Assembly: GCA_009928645.1 (NCBI GenBank)
Contig: SACH01000024.1
Span: 1-40,068, forward strand
Length of the DNA stretch: 40,068 nucleotides
Reading direction: 5' to 3'
Origin: Gammaproteobacteria bacterium
GTDB taxonomy: Bacteria > Pseudomonadota > Gammaproteobacteria > Chromatiales > Chromatiaceae
Under the pieces are notes generated by a model, which saw only the letters and a program-made list of their open reading frames with translations, searched no databases and was not told the origin of the DNA. The position numbers and the translations under genes were made by a program. How positions within the stretch are numbered: the stretch's first letter is position 1; every line of letters begins with the position of its first letter. Shown piece by piece: positions 16,275-26,522 of this stretch.

Positions 16275-17399
16275 CTAAAAGCCCATCTTCTCGAAAAAGC
16301 CCTTGACCCCATCCAGCCAGGAATGGGACTGAGGACTGTGCTTGTCGCCGCCGGCGGTGACCGATTCGTCGAACTCCCGCAGTAATTCCTTCTGGCGCTC
16401 GGTGAGGTTGACCGGGGTCTCCACCAGGACCCGGCAGATGAGGTCGCCGATGGCCCCGCCCCGCACGGGTTTGACCCCCTTGCCACGGACGCGGAACATC
16501 TTGCCGGTCTGGGTGCCGGCCGGGATCTTGAGCATCACCTTGCCGTCGAGGGTCGGGACCTCCATTTCGCCGCCCAGGGCGGCGGTGACAAAACCGATGG
16601 GCACCTCACAAAAGAGGTGATTGTCCTCGCGGGTGAAGATGGGGTGGCGCTCGACGGCGATCTGGACATAGAGATCCCCCGGCGGACCGCCCTGCTCTCC
16701 CGCCTCCCCTTCCCCGGCCAGGCGGATGCGATCGCCGGTATCGACGCCGGGCGGCACCTTGACCGAGAGGGTCTTCTGCTCCTGCACCCGCCCCTGACCA
16801 CGGCAATGGATACAGGGGTCCTCGATGCGGGTCCCGGTCCCCCGGCACTGGGGACAGGTCTGCTGGATGGAGAAAAAGCCCTGTTGCATGCGCACCTGCC
16901 CCACGCCATTACAGGTGGTGCAGGTGCGCGGCTTGCTGCCGGGCTTGGCCCCGGTACCGCCGCAGTGATGGCAGTCCACCAGGGTGGGGATGCGGATCTT
17001 GACCTCCTTGCCAGCCACCGCATCCTCCAGGCTGAGACCGAGGTCATAACGCAAGTCCGCGCCGCGGTGGACGCGCCGACCACCACCGCCACGGCCCCCG
17101 CCAAAGATATCGCCGAAGACATCACCGAAAATGTCGCCGAAGCCCCCCGCCGGGCCCTGGCCGAAACCGCCTTCGGCATCGACCCCGGCGTGGCCGAACT
17201 GGTCGTAGGCCGAGCGTTTGCGGGCATCGGTGAGGATCTCGTAGGCCTGCTTGGCCTCCTTGAACTTCTGTTCCCCCTCCGGGCCGGGGTTACGGTCCGG
17301 ATGGTACTTCATAGCCAGGCGCCGGTAGGCCTTCTTGATATCGGCCTCGCTGGCGTTGCGGGGGACCCCGAGGACTTCGTAATAATCGCGTTTGGACAT
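16275..17399 (-). CDS. dnaJ: Chaperone protein DnaJ
   Basis: The 374-residue co-chaperone stimulates DnaK ATP hydrolysis and delivers substrates to it. The J-domain starts [12 protein letters not shown] and has the HPD triad at residues 33-35. A Gly/Phe-rich segment (about 72-115, [16 protein letters not shown]) follows, then four zinc-binding CxxCxGxG repeats ([32 protein letters not shown], about 141-210), and the two C-terminal substrate-binding domains. This is a full class A DnaJ of normal length. It is the last gene of the leftward hrcA-grpE-dnaK-dnaJ cluster, separated from dnaK by 216 bp that include a GC-rich hairpin. Confidence 0.97.
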   Translation of the reverse strand: MSKRDYYEVLGVPRNASEADIKKAYRRLAMKYHPDRNPGPEGEQKFKEAKQAYEILTDARKRSAYDQFGHAGVDAEGGFGQGPAGGFGDIFGDVFGDIFGGGRGGGGRRVHRGADLRYDLGLSLEDAVAGKEVKIRIPTLVDCHHCGGTGAKPGSKPRTCTTCNGVGQVRMQQGFFSIQQTCPQCRGTGTRIEDPCIHCRGQGRVQEQKTLSVKVPPGVDTGDRIRLAGEGEAGEQGGPPGDLYVQIAVERHPIFTREDNHLFCEVPIGFVTAALGGEMEVPTLDGKVMLKIPAGTQTGKMFRVRGKGVKPVRGGAIGDLICRVLVETPVNLTERQKELLREFDESVTAGGDKHSPQSHSWLDGVKGFFEKMGF

Positions 17400-17509
17400 G
17401 GCGGGCGGGACTTCAGATTTGCCAGGGGCGGATAAACAACGGCCACCGCGAGGGATGTCGGGTGGCCGTGATGGCCCGGTCAGGGACCGGCCAGCATACC
17501 GTTCAGTCC

Positions 17510-17555
17510 CCCTCTCCCCAACCCTCCCCCGCCAGGGGGGAGGGGGGAAGAGGGT
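17510..17555. repeat. C-run/G-run hairpin element between dnaK and dnaJ
   Basis: CCCTCCCCC (17522-17530) pairs perfectly with GGGGGAGGG (17536-17544) around a 5-base loop, and flanking CCTCTCCCC and GGGGAAGAGG could extend the stem. The layout of a pyrimidine tract, GCCAG loop and purine tract resembles dispersed intergenic GC-rich elements of high-GC genomes. In the mRNA it could slow or partly stop transcription and lower dnaJ relative to dnaK. Confidence 0.6.
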
Positions 17556-17615
17556 CAGTAGCGTGCGCCGCTAAGACCCTCCGGGGGGCGAGGGGTCTGA
17601 ACGAACACCGTCAGG

Positions 17616-19559
<1,944 letters not shown>

Positions 19560-19620
19560 GCTTAATGTTCTCCGGAACTGGTGGACGGCGCGCCGGGTGG
19601 GGCGTGCCTGATGCCGCGGC

Positions 19621-19649
19621 AGATGGGGGAAATTCCCGCGGGTTTAAAG
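19621..19649 (-). promoter_or_regulatory. Sigma-32-type heat-shock promoter of dnaK
   Basis: On the minus strand, CTTTAAA (19643-19649) matches the -35 consensus CTTGAAA at six of seven bases. After a 14-base spacer, CCCCATCT (19621-19628) matches the -10 consensus CCCCATnT fully. It lies about 60 bases upstream of the dnaK ATG, in the grpE-dnaK gap. Confidence 0.8.
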
Positions 19650-19680
19650 GCGGCAATCGGGTTATTGAGTAGTTGTTTGA

Positions 19681-19692
19681 CCCTGATCAGGG
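19681..19692. repeat. 12-bp perfect palindrome in the grpE-dnaK gap
   Basis: CCCTGATCAGGG is self-complementary. It lies about 30 bases downstream of grpE and upstream of the dnaK heat-shock promoter. It could be a protein site or a short stem. No T-run follows it. Confidence 0.4.
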
Positions 19693-19722
19693 ACCGGTAA
19701 GGCTAATCTTCCAGGCCGTCAC

Positions 19723-20487
19723 TCAACCGGCGCTGGAGACGATCACCAGGGCCGGGCGGACCAGACGGCCATTGAGGACATAACCCTTTTGAATGACGGT
19801 GGTCACCGTATTGGGTGGTACCTCGGTGCTAGGCTGGAGGGTCATGGCCTGGTGATAGTCAGGGTTAAAGGGCTCCCCGCGGGGATCGAGCCGCTCGACG
19901 CCAAAGCGACCCATGACATCGGCCATCTGCTTGAGGGTCAGCTCTGTGCCCTCCCGCAAGCTCGCCAGATCGGCCTGTTCCTTGCTGGCGGCCTCCAGGG
20001 CCAGCTCCAGGCTGTCCCGAACCCCGACCAGATCCTTGACAAAGCTGTCGAGGGCGTATTTGTGGGCCTTCTCCAGCTCCAGGGCATGGCGGCGGCGCAG
20101 GTTCTCCATCTCGGCGCGGGTGCGCAGCAACTGGTCCCAGTGGTCGTCGGCCTTGGCACGGGCGTCCTCCAGCAGGGCGTACAGATTGGCATCAGTCTGG
20201 CCACCGGCCCCCTCCGCGGCCTGAGCCCGGGCCCCACTACCCTCGTCGCCCGGCCCGGTCGCAAAGGGATTAGAGTCGCTCGCCGCCGCCGTGGCCTGGG
20301 CCGCGGCGTTGGCCGTGGGCTCCGAGGGCGACGCGGCCTGGGCATTCGCCCCTGACCCGGCACCTGCCCCGGCCACGGACTGAGCCCCGACCCCGACCTC
20401 GGTCTTGATCTCCACCCTGTCGCCGGACGCGGGCCCGGGGCCCCGGGCGGTCCCGCCGGGTTGTACCTGTTCCTCTGCCATTGCCAT
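19723..20487 (-). CDS. grpE: Nucleotide exchange factor GrpE
   Basis: GrpE releases ADP from DnaK. The conserved part begins near residue 100: a long coiled coil (NLYALLEDARAKADDHWDQL, RTRAEMENLRRRHALELEKAH) and the C-terminal beta domain (FGVERLDPRGEPFNPDYHQA, VIQKGYVLNGRLVRPALVIV). The first 95 or so residues are an unusually long, low-complexity Ala/Gly/Ser/Thr-rich extension. Three possible ATGs lie in ATGATGGCAATG. The second (20487) has the best spacing from the GGAGGT ribosome binding site and is used here. It lies 54 bp after hrcA, in the same transcription unit. Confidence 0.95.
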   Translation of the reverse strand: MAMAEEQVQPGGTARGPGPASGDRVEIKTEVGVGAQSVAGAGAGSGANAQAASPSEPTANAAAQATAAASDSNPFATGPGDEGSGARAQAAEGAGGQTDANLYALLEDARAKADDHWDQLLRTRAEMENLRRRHALELEKAHKYALDSFVKDLVGVRDSLELALEAASKEQADLASLREGTELTLKQMADVMGRFGVERLDPRGEPFNPDYHQAMTLQPSTEVPPNTVTTVIQKGYVLNGRLVRPALVIVSSAG

Positions 20488-20541
20488 CATTACCTCCTGA
20501 ACGGGTTACCAGGGGGCTAGCCTTCACCCCGGATCTGCATT

Positions 20542-21588
20542 TCAACCATGTTTAAGGGCGGCGCCGAGGAGGCGCGCCGTCACGTCGACAATCGGGATGA
20601 CCCGCGGGTAGTTCATGCGCGCCGGACCGATGACGCCCAACACCCCGATCACCTTGCCATCGATATGGTAGGGCGCGCCAACCAGGCTGCACCCCCCCAG
20701 GACCTCGTAACCCGACTCCTCGCCAACGAAGATCTGCACCCCTTCGGCCTCAATGCAGCGATCCAGCAGGTGCAGGATCTGCCGCTTCTCAGTGAAGGCC
20801 TCAAAGAGTTGCTTGAGGCGATCCAGGTTGGCGAGTTCGGCGAAGTCCATGAGATTGGTCTGACCCGCCACGTACAGTTCCTCCCGGTCCTCCGCCACCT
20901 CCACCACCTGCCGGGCCAGGTCCAGGGCCTGGCGCATCAGCCGGTCCAGGTGGTCGTGGGTGTGGCGCATCTCGTCCAGGAGCCTTTGGCGCACCTCGCG
21001 CATGTCCCGCCCCAGAAAAAGGGCGTTGAGGTAGTTGGCGGCCTGCTCCAGTTGCGAGGGGCTGTAACGCTCATCGGTGTGGATGACGCGGTTGTGAACC
21101 TCACCCTCGTCGGTCACCAGGATGGCCAGCACCCGGTCCCCGGAGAGGGGCAGAAACTCGATCTGCCGGAAGGCGTTCCGCTCGCGGCGCGGCAGCATCA
21201 CCACCCCGGCGAGACGGGTAACGCCGGAGAGGAGCTGGGAAGCGGTCGCGATCAGGGCCGCCGAGTCATCCAGGGCGGCAAAGCGCCGGCGCATCGCGTC
21301 CACCTCGTCCGCCGCGGGCGGTTTTACCGTCAGCAGGGTATCGAGGAAGAGACGATAACCCGAAACCGTCGGCACCCGTCCCGAGGAGGTGTGGGGCGAG
21401 GTTACTAGCCCCAGTTCCTCCAGGTCGGACATGACGTTGCGGATCGTGGCCGGACTCAGTTCCAGCCCCGTGTCCTTGGCCAGGGTGCGCGAACCCACGG
21501 GCTGACCGTCGCGGATATACCGCTCCACCAGCGCCTTGAGAAAGTGCAAGGCCCGGTCACTGACCGGATTGTCAGTCTTCGCCGTCAC
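20542..21588 (-). CDS. hrcA: Heat-inducible transcription repressor HrcA
   Basis: The 348-residue repressor has an N-terminal winged helix (VERYIRDGQPVGSRTLAKDT, LELSPATIRNVMSDLEELGL, SSGRVPTVSGYRLFLD) and a GAF-like dimerisation domain (about residues 100-348, including LEQAANYLNALFLGRDMREV and GVLGVIGPARMNYPRVIPIV). HrcA binds CIRCE operators and is kept active by GroE chaperonins in the systems studied. Here a perfect CIRCE lies 53 bases upstream of its own ATG, so the gene should be autoregulated. It is the first gene of the hrcA-grpE-dnaK-dnaJ cluster. Confidence 0.97.
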   Translation of the reverse strand: MTAKTDNPVSDRALHFLKALVERYIRDGQPVGSRTLAKDTGLELSPATIRNVMSDLEELGLVTSPHTSSGRVPTVSGYRLFLDTLLTVKPPAADEVDAMRRRFAALDDSAALIATASQLLSGVTRLAGVVMLPRRERNAFRQIEFLPLSGDRVLAILVTDEGEVHNRVIHTDERYSPSQLEQAANYLNALFLGRDMREVRQRLLDEMRHTHDHLDRLMRQALDLARQVVEVAEDREELYVAGQTNLMDFAELANLDRLKQLFEAFTEKRQILHLLDRCIEAEGVQIFVGEESGYEVLGGCSLVGAPYHIDGKVIGVLGVIGPARMNYPRVIPIVDVTARLLGAALKHG

Positions 21589-21640
21589 ATTGCGCCCTCG
21601 GAATCCCGACTTCGCGCGACCGCGCGCCCTCGCCGCCCGA

Positions 21641-21667
21641 TTAGCACTCCCCTAAGGTGAGTGCTAA
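21641..21667 (-). promoter_or_regulatory. CIRCE operator (HrcA-binding inverted repeat)
   Basis: TTAGCACTC (21641-21649), a 9-base spacer, and GAGTGCTAA (21659-21667) match the CIRCE consensus with no mismatch. It begins 8 bases after the -10 hexamer of the hrcA promoter, so bound HrcA would cover the transcription start. Confidence 0.97.
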
Positions 21668-21674
21668 AGCGATC

Positions 21675-21703
21675 AATTTAGGGATTGCCTGGCGGACTGT
21701 CAA
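21675..21703 (-). promoter_or_regulatory. Sigma-70 promoter of the hrcA-grpE cluster
   Basis: On the minus strand, a perfect -35 TTGACA (21698-21703) and a -10 TAAATT (21675-21680) are separated by 17 bases. CIRCE follows directly. The divergent nadK gene starts only 51 bases beyond the -35 box. Confidence 0.85.
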
Positions 21704-21753
21704 GGTAACCGGCATTGTTTACGCCCCGGGCCCTTTCGGCGATCATCATCGCC

Positions 21754-22665
21754 ATGAAAGCTCCCACCGCCCCATTGCCCTGCCCCTTCGCGACCATCGG
21801 CGTCATCGCCAAGCAGGGTGAGCCTGGCAAAACCCGCCAGGCCATCCAGCACCTGGCCGCTTGTCTGCGCCAGCGCCGGCTTGCGGTCCGGTTTGATCCC
21901 CTGGCCGCGGCCCTGACCACCGAACCCGGCGACCTGACTCTGGAGCTCGCCGCCATGGGCCAAGTCTGCGATCTGGTCATCACCGTCGGTGGTGACGGCA
22001 CCCTGCTCGGCGCCGCCCGGGCCCTGGCCAGCTCGGGGGTTCCCCTGCTGGGGATCAATCTGGGTCGCCTCGGCTTCCTCGCCGATCTGCCGACCGACGC
22101 CCTCGAAACCTGCCTGGCCCCCATCCTCGCCGGGGAGTTCGATGCCGAGGAGCGCTTCCTCCTCGCGGCGCAGGTCAACGGTGACCCGCCGCTCCTGGCC
22201 CTCAACGACGTCGTCATTCATAAATGGAATACGGCGCGGATGATCGAGCTGGAGACCCTGATCGATGGCTCCTTCGTCAACCGCCAGCGGGGGGACGGCA
22301 TCATCGTGTCCACCCCCACCGGCTCCACCGCCTATGCCCTTTCCGGCGGCGGCCCCCTCATCCATCCAGCCTTGGACGCCATCGCCCTAGTACCCATCTG
22401 CCCCCACACCCTCAGTAACCGGCCGCTGGTGGTGGCGGGCCACAGCCATATCGAGATCCGCGCCGACAGTGCCCACGACCAGGGCCACGTCATCGTCACC
22501 TGCGACGGCCAGGCGGATATCTTTCTCACCGCGGACTCCAGCGTGCGGATCGAACGTGCCCCCCACCCGATCCGCCTCCTGCATCCCCGGGGGCACGATC
22601 ACTTTCAGATCCTGCGCGCCAAGCTGGGGTGGGCCGGTCATCCGGCGGGCCTGAATCCTGACTAG
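21754..22665 (+). CDS. nadK: NAD kinase
   Basis: The 303-residue enzyme phosphorylates NAD to NADP using ATP or polyphosphate. The diagnostic GGDGT motif is at residues 79-83, followed by LLGINLGRLGFLADL and the NAD-binding segment DGIIVSTPTGSTAYALSGGGP, both strongly conserved in NadK. Length is normal. The ATG at 21754 is used because it starts just before the first conserved strand (ATIGVIAKQGEPGK). The upstream frame has only a TTG. No clear ribosome binding site precedes it. It is divergent from hrcA, and the order with recN downstream matches other gammaproteobacteria. Confidence 0.96.
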   Translation: MKAPTAPLPCPFATIGVIAKQGEPGKTRQAIQHLAACLRQRRLAVRFDPLAAALTTEPGDLTLELAAMGQVCDLVITVGGDGTLLGAARALASSGVPLLGINLGRLGFLADLPTDALETCLAPILAGEFDAEERFLLAAQVNGDPPLLALNDVVIHKWNTARMIELETLIDGSFVNRQRGDGIIVSTPTGSTAYALSGGGPLIHPALDAIALVPICPHTLSNRPLVVAGHSHIEIRADSAHDQGHVIVTCDGQADIFLTADSSVRIERAPHPIRLLHPRGHDHFQILRAKLGWAGHPAGLNPD

Positions 22666-22692
22666 CATGGCGGAGACCCTTGCCTATCCAGG

Positions 22693-22719
22693 CCGCCAGG
22701 ACCCACGGGGGCCTGGCGG
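22693..22719 (+). terminator. Hairpin after nadK
   Basis: CCGCCAGG (22693-22700) and CCTGGCGG (22712-22719) form a perfect 8-bp stem with an 11-base loop, 27 bases after the nadK stop. No T-run follows, so it may be a Rho-dependent end or an mRNA-stabilising stem. Confidence 0.45.
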
Positions 22720-22845
22720 GGTGTCGACCGCTGGTTGGCGGTCGTCAGGCCGCCGGGGAGGGAATCTCGGCGACCCTGCTGGCACCAGCCGGCCCGAAAT
22801 ACCGCGAACTGACTTTGGTGATGGCTAGAGAAGAAGAGGCAGCCC

Positions 22846-24516
22846 ATGTTGAGCCACATCCTCATCCAGGACCTGGCCGTAGTCAGCGCCCTGGAGCTCG
22901 AACTGGGCCCGGGCATGACCGCCCTGACCGGCGAGACCGGGGCCGGTAAGTCCATCCTCATCGACGCCTTGGGCCTCGCCCTGGGCGACCGGGCCGACGC
23001 CGGCATGATCCGGGCGGGACGCGAGCGGGCCGAGGTGGCGGCCAGCTTCGACCTTAGCGCCGTCCCCGCGGCACGGGACTGGCTGGCGGAGCAGGATCTG
23101 GCCGAGGACGGCGACTGCGCCATCCGTCGCCTGCTGCCGGCCAGTGGCCGCTCACGGGCCTACATCAACGGTCGCCTCGCCAGCGGCACCCAGCTCCAGT
23201 CCCTGGGCGAGCACCTGGTGGACATCCATGGCCAGCATGCCCACCAGTCCCTGCTGCGCCCCGCCGCCCAACGGGACCTGCTGGACGGCTACGCCGGCCA
23301 GACCTCCCAGGTCCGGGAACTGGCCGGACGCTTTCGTGACTACCGCGCCCGGGAGGAACGGCTGCGCGCCCTGCTCACCCAGGGGGCGGAGCGGGCGGCG
23401 CGCCTGGACCTGCTGCGCTTCCAGGTCGAGGAACTCGAAGGGCTGGGCCTGACGGCGCAGGACATCGAGGAGCTGGATCGGGAGCAGCGGCGCCTGGCCC
23501 ACCTGGGCCTGCTCCAGGGCACCGCCGGTCGGCTGCTCGACGCCCTGTACGACGGTGAAGGCGCCCTGCGCGATCAACTGGGCCGAGCGGAGACGGAGCT
23601 GGACGGCCTCCTGAGCTTTGACGAGCGCCTGGGGGAGGTCCGCGACCTGATCGCCGGAGCCGCCATCCAGGTCGAGGAGGCGGCCTCGGGGTTACGCCAG
23701 TATCTGGATGGCCTGGAACTGGACCCGGCCCTGCTGGAGCAGGTCGAGGCCCGTCTGGCCCAGGTCCACGACCTGGCAAGGAAATATCGGGTCCTGCCCC
23801 ACGAACTCCCGGAGACCCTGGACCGACTGCGGGGGGAGCTCGCCGGCCTGGAGGGGAACGAGGTCTCCCTGGACATGCTCACCCAGGAACGAGACGGGGC
23901 CTGGCAGCGTTACCGGGAGCAGGCCCTTGCCCTCAGTGCCGCGCGTCAGGCGGCCGGTGCCCGGCTGTCGGCCACGGTCACCGCCGCCATGGCGGAGTTG
24001 AGCATGAAAGGCGGCCGCTTCGAGGTCCAGTTGACGCGCCTGGCGGAGGACGCCGCCAGCAGTCAGGGCCTGGACCGGGTGGAGTTCCTGGTCAGCGCTA
24101 ACCCGGGCCAGCCCCTCCAGCCCCTGGCCAAGGTCGCCTCCGGGGGCGAGCTCTCCCGCATCAGTCTGTGCATCCAGGTCGCCACCGCCGAGTGCGCCGC
24201 CATCCCCACCCTGGTCTTCGACGAGGTGGACGTGGGCATCGGGGGGGCGGTGGCAGAGGTCGTCGGCCGCCTGCTGCGGGCCTTGGGGGAGCGGCGTCAG
24301 GTACTGTGCGTCACCCACCTGCCCCAGGTCGCCGCCCAGGCCCACCACCATCTCCAGGTGCGCAAGGAGACCCGGGACGGCCAGACCCACACCCATATCA
24401 CCCGTCTCGGCGCCGCGGCCCGAATCGACGAGATCGCCCGCATGCTCGGTGGCACCACCATCACCGAGAAGACCCTGGCCCACGCCCGGGAGATGATCGA
24501 GCGGGCCGGGGGCTGA
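22846..24516 (+). CDS. recN: DNA repair protein RecN
   Basis: RecN is a cytoplasmic SMC-like ATPase acting in double-strand-break repair. The 556-residue protein has Walker A GETGAGKS at residues 29-36, a central coiled coil split by a short hinge (about 160-370), the signature region ASGGELSRISLCIQV and Walker B TLVFDEVDVGIGG near the C-terminus. Length matches the family. Its upstream 180 bp contain no recognisable LexA box (CTGT-N8-ACAG), so SOS control is not evident here. It is convergent with fur, with only 28 bp between stop codons. Confidence 0.97.
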   Translation: MLSHILIQDLAVVSALELELGPGMTALTGETGAGKSILIDALGLALGDRADAGMIRAGRERAEVAASFDLSAVPAARDWLAEQDLAEDGDCAIRRLLPASGRSRAYINGRLASGTQLQSLGEHLVDIHGQHAHQSLLRPAAQRDLLDGYAGQTSQVRELAGRFRDYRAREERLRALLTQGAERAARLDLLRFQVEELEGLGLTAQDIEELDREQRRLAHLGLLQGTAGRLLDALYDGEGALRDQLGRAETELDGLLSFDERLGEVRDLIAGAAIQVEEAASGLRQYLDGLELDPALLEQVEARLAQVHDLARKYRVLPHELPETLDRLRGELAGLEGNEVSLDMLTQERDGAWQRYREQALALSAARQAAGARLSATVTAAMAELSMKGGRFEVQLTRLAEDAASSQGLDRVEFLVSANPGQPLQPLAKVASGGELSRISLCIQVATAECAAIPTLVFDEVDVGIGGAVAEVVGRLLRALGERRQVLCVTHLPQVAAQAHHHLQVRKETRDGQTHTHITRLGAAARIDEIARMLGGTTITEKTLAHAREMIERAGG

Positions 24517-24544
24517 GGCAAGCGCCACCGACCCCGCCGCGCCC

Positions 24545-24973
24545 TCACCCCGGCGCCTGGCAGGAGGGGCAGAAGCCATGGATCACCAGGGTGTGATCCT
24601 CCAGCGTGAAACCATGCTCGGCGGCGATGGCCTCCTGTCGGCTCTCAATCGCCTCATCCATGAATTCCACCACCTGGCCACACTTCATGCACACCAGATG
24701 GTCGTGATGCGCCCCGCGATCCAGTTCGAAGACCGACTGTCCGCCCTCGAAGTTATGGCGACAGACCAGCCCGGCCTCCACGAATTGGGTCAGCACCCGA
24801 TACACGGTGGCCAGGCCAATCTCCTCGCCCCGCTCCAGCAACCGGCGATACACGTCTTCCGCGCGCAGGTGACGCGGACCCTCGCCCTTACCGCTGGCCT
24901 CCAGGATCTCCAGGATCTTGACGCGGGGTAGCGTCACCTTGAGCCCCGCCTGCTTGATATCCGTCTTGTCCAC
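24545..24973 (-). CDS. fur: Ferric uptake regulator Fur
   Basis: Fur is an iron-sensing repressor. The 142-residue product has the winged helix (LKVTLPRVKILEILEAS, HLRAEDVYRRLLERGEEIGLATVYRVL), the metal site around HHDH (89-92), and cysteine pairs Cys95/Cys98 (CMKC) and Cys135/Cys138 (CPSC). The GTG at 24973 is chosen because a strong purine-rich ribosome binding site (GGGGGAGGAGG) lies about 7 bases upstream and DKTDIKQAGLKVT is the standard Fur start. The frame continues further upstream but without family sequence. It is divergent from bamE, an arrangement common in gammaproteobacteria. No obvious Fur box was seen in the shared 109-bp region. Confidence 0.96.
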   Translation of the reverse strand: MDKTDIKQAGLKVTLPRVKILEILEASGKGEGPRHLRAEDVYRRLLERGEEIGLATVYRVLTQFVEAGLVCRHNFEGGQSVFELDRGAHHDHLVCMKCGQVVEFMDEAIESRQEAIAAEHGFTLEDHTLVIHGFCPSCQAPG

Positions 24974-25082
24974 GCCCACCCTCCTCCCCCGGTCCACCTG
25001 CCGATTCGTTCCCCCAGGCTGCATGGGCTGGGGTATTATTTGGCCCCTTGAATCGGCGTCCGTCCGGGTATCGACCAAAAAG

Positions 25083-25571
25083 ATGCAAAAGCTTCCCATT
25101 TTATTGGCCTTGGGTGCAAGCCTCGCCCTCAGCGGCTGCGCCACCAAGCAGGACGGCGCGCCCGACTACCAGGAATCGGCCCTCAACCGGTTGCCCTTCG
25201 TCTATCAGATGACCATCCAGCAGGGCAACATCATCACCGAGGAGATGGTCGACCGGCTCGAACCGGGCATGACGCGCAGTCAGGTCCGCTACCTGCTGGG
25301 CACGCCCATGCTCACCGACCTCTTCCACCAGGATCGCTGGTATTACACCTATACCATCCGTCATCCCCATCGGGACATGGAGAAGAAGCCGCTGGTGATC
25401 TATTTCGACGGTGACGTCATGACCCGCGTCGAGGGTTTCACCACCCCCAACCCGGCGCGCCTGGAAGCGGGGGAGCCCGAAGAGGTGATCGTCAGCGTTC
25501 CGGACTGGGATGGCGATTCCGGTCTGGTGAAGAAGACCCTCAAGGCCCTGGGGGTCGAGGATGACAACTGA
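25083..25571 (+). CDS. bamE: Outer membrane assembly lipoprotein BamE (SmpA/OmlA)
   Basis: BamE is a small lipoprotein of the BAM complex that inserts beta-barrel proteins in the outer membrane. The 162-residue product has a lipoprotein signal ending LSGC (Cys19) and the family core: YQMTIQQGNIITEEMVDRL, PGMTRSQVRYLLGTPML and RWYYTYTIR. A C-terminal extension of about 45 residues after the fold ends in KKTLKALGVEDDN. The ATG at 25083 is the only start that gives a proper lipoprotein signal. Confidence 0.95.
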   Translation: MQKLPILLALGASLALSGCATKQDGAPDYQESALNRLPFVYQMTIQQGNIITEEMVDRLEPGMTRSQVRYLLGTPMLTDLFHQDRWYYTYTIRHPHRDMEKKPLVIYFDGDVMTRVEGFTTPNPARLEAGEPEEVIVSVPDWDGDSGLVKKTLKALGVEDDN

Positions 25572-25591
25572 CCCACGCCAGGGGGTTCGCC

Positions 25592-25620
25592 CCACCCCGG
25601 ATAAGGCAAGCCGGGGGTGG
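25592..25620 (+). terminator. GC-rich hairpin after bamE
   Basis: CCACCCCGG (25592-25600) pairs with CCGGGGGTGG (25611-25620) with one bulged base and a 10-base loop, 20 bases after the bamE stop. No T-run follows. Confidence 0.4.
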
Positions 25621-25676
25621 CTGGCGGTTGGTCCCTGGAGCGTCATTCACGCCGGGGGCTCCGGGAGACGCCGCTG

Positions 25677-26477
25677 ATGCCCCACCCCGCCACCCAGCGC
25701 CTGCTGCAGATCTCCGACCCGCACATCTTTGCCGACCCTGAGGGGGATCTGCTCGGCCAGCGGACGCGCCTGACCCTGGAGTGGGTCCTGGACCTAGCCA
25801 CGCCGCACCTTGACCTTGCGGACCGGGTCTTGCTCACCGGCGACCTGTCCCAGGATGCCAGCCCGGCCAGCTACCGTTATCTCGCCGGGCGCTGCGCGCG
25901 ACTGGGCCTCCCCTGCCACGCCATCCCCGGCAATCACGACGTGCCGGCGGAAATGGCCCGCAGCCTGGTCGGCGGCCCGATCGACATGCCGCGCCGGGTC
26001 GACTGCGGACCCTGGAACCTGGCGCTGCTCGACTCCCACCTGCCCGGCTCCGAGGGCGGGCATCTGGCGGCGAAGCAGTTGGGGATCCTGGAGGCGGCCC
26101 TGGCCGCCCGGCCACAGGCCCCGGCCCTGGTAGTCCTGCATCATCAGCCCCTGCCCCTGGGCAGCCCCTGGCTGGACGAGATGACCCTGGACAACCCGGA
26201 TGACTTTTTCGCCATCATCGACCGTCATCCCCAGGTGCGGGCGATCGTTTTTGGCCATGTGCACCAGGAATACGTCGGGGAGCGCCGGGGCGTCGCCCTG
26301 CTCGGCGCCCCCTCGACCTGCATCCAGTTCCTGCCCGGGAGCCTGGACTTCGCCCTCGACCCGGCCACCCCCGGTTTTCGCTGGCTGGAACTTCACCCGG
26401 ACGGCCGCCTCGCCACGGGCGTCGAGCGCATCGCCGCCTACCCCGATCCCCTCGACCTCAGCGGTAGCGGCTATTGA
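25677..26477 (+). CDS. cpdA: 3',5'-cyclic-AMP phosphodiesterase CpdA
   Basis: The 266-residue metallophosphoesterase hydrolyses cAMP to AMP. Metal-site motifs are in order: SDPH (Asp14, His16), GDLSQD (Asp55), GNHD (Asn87, His88), LHHQP and GHVHQ. The GDLSQD and GHVHQ forms are typical of CpdA. The ATG at 25677 is used because RLLQISDPH follows directly. GGGAG lies about 10 bases upstream. It is on the same strand as bamE but is separated from it by about 105 bp with a hairpin, so it probably has its own promoter. Confidence 0.92.
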   Translation: MPHPATQRLLQISDPHIFADPEGDLLGQRTRLTLEWVLDLATPHLDLADRVLLTGDLSQDASPASYRYLAGRCARLGLPCHAIPGNHDVPAEMARSLVGGPIDMPRRVDCGPWNLALLDSHLPGSEGGHLAAKQLGILEAALAARPQAPALVVLHHQPLPLGSPWLDEMTLDNPDDFFAIIDRHPQVRAIVFGHVHQEYVGERRGVALLGAPSTCIQFLPGSLDFALDPATPGFRWLELHPDGRLATGVERIAAYPDPLDLSGSGY

Positions 26478-26522
26478 GTCCTCGCCAGGTGGGTGCCTGG
26501 TCCTGCTTCTCCTACCTGGTGT

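Noticed and set aside
22666..22845. Possible LexA box ahead of recN
   Set aside because: No CTGT-N8-ACAG or close variant was found in this gap.
24974..25082. Fur box or clear promoter pair in the fur-bamE gap
   Set aside because: There are AT-rich hexamers (TAATAC, TTGAAT), but spacing is poor and no Fur-type inverted repeat is present.
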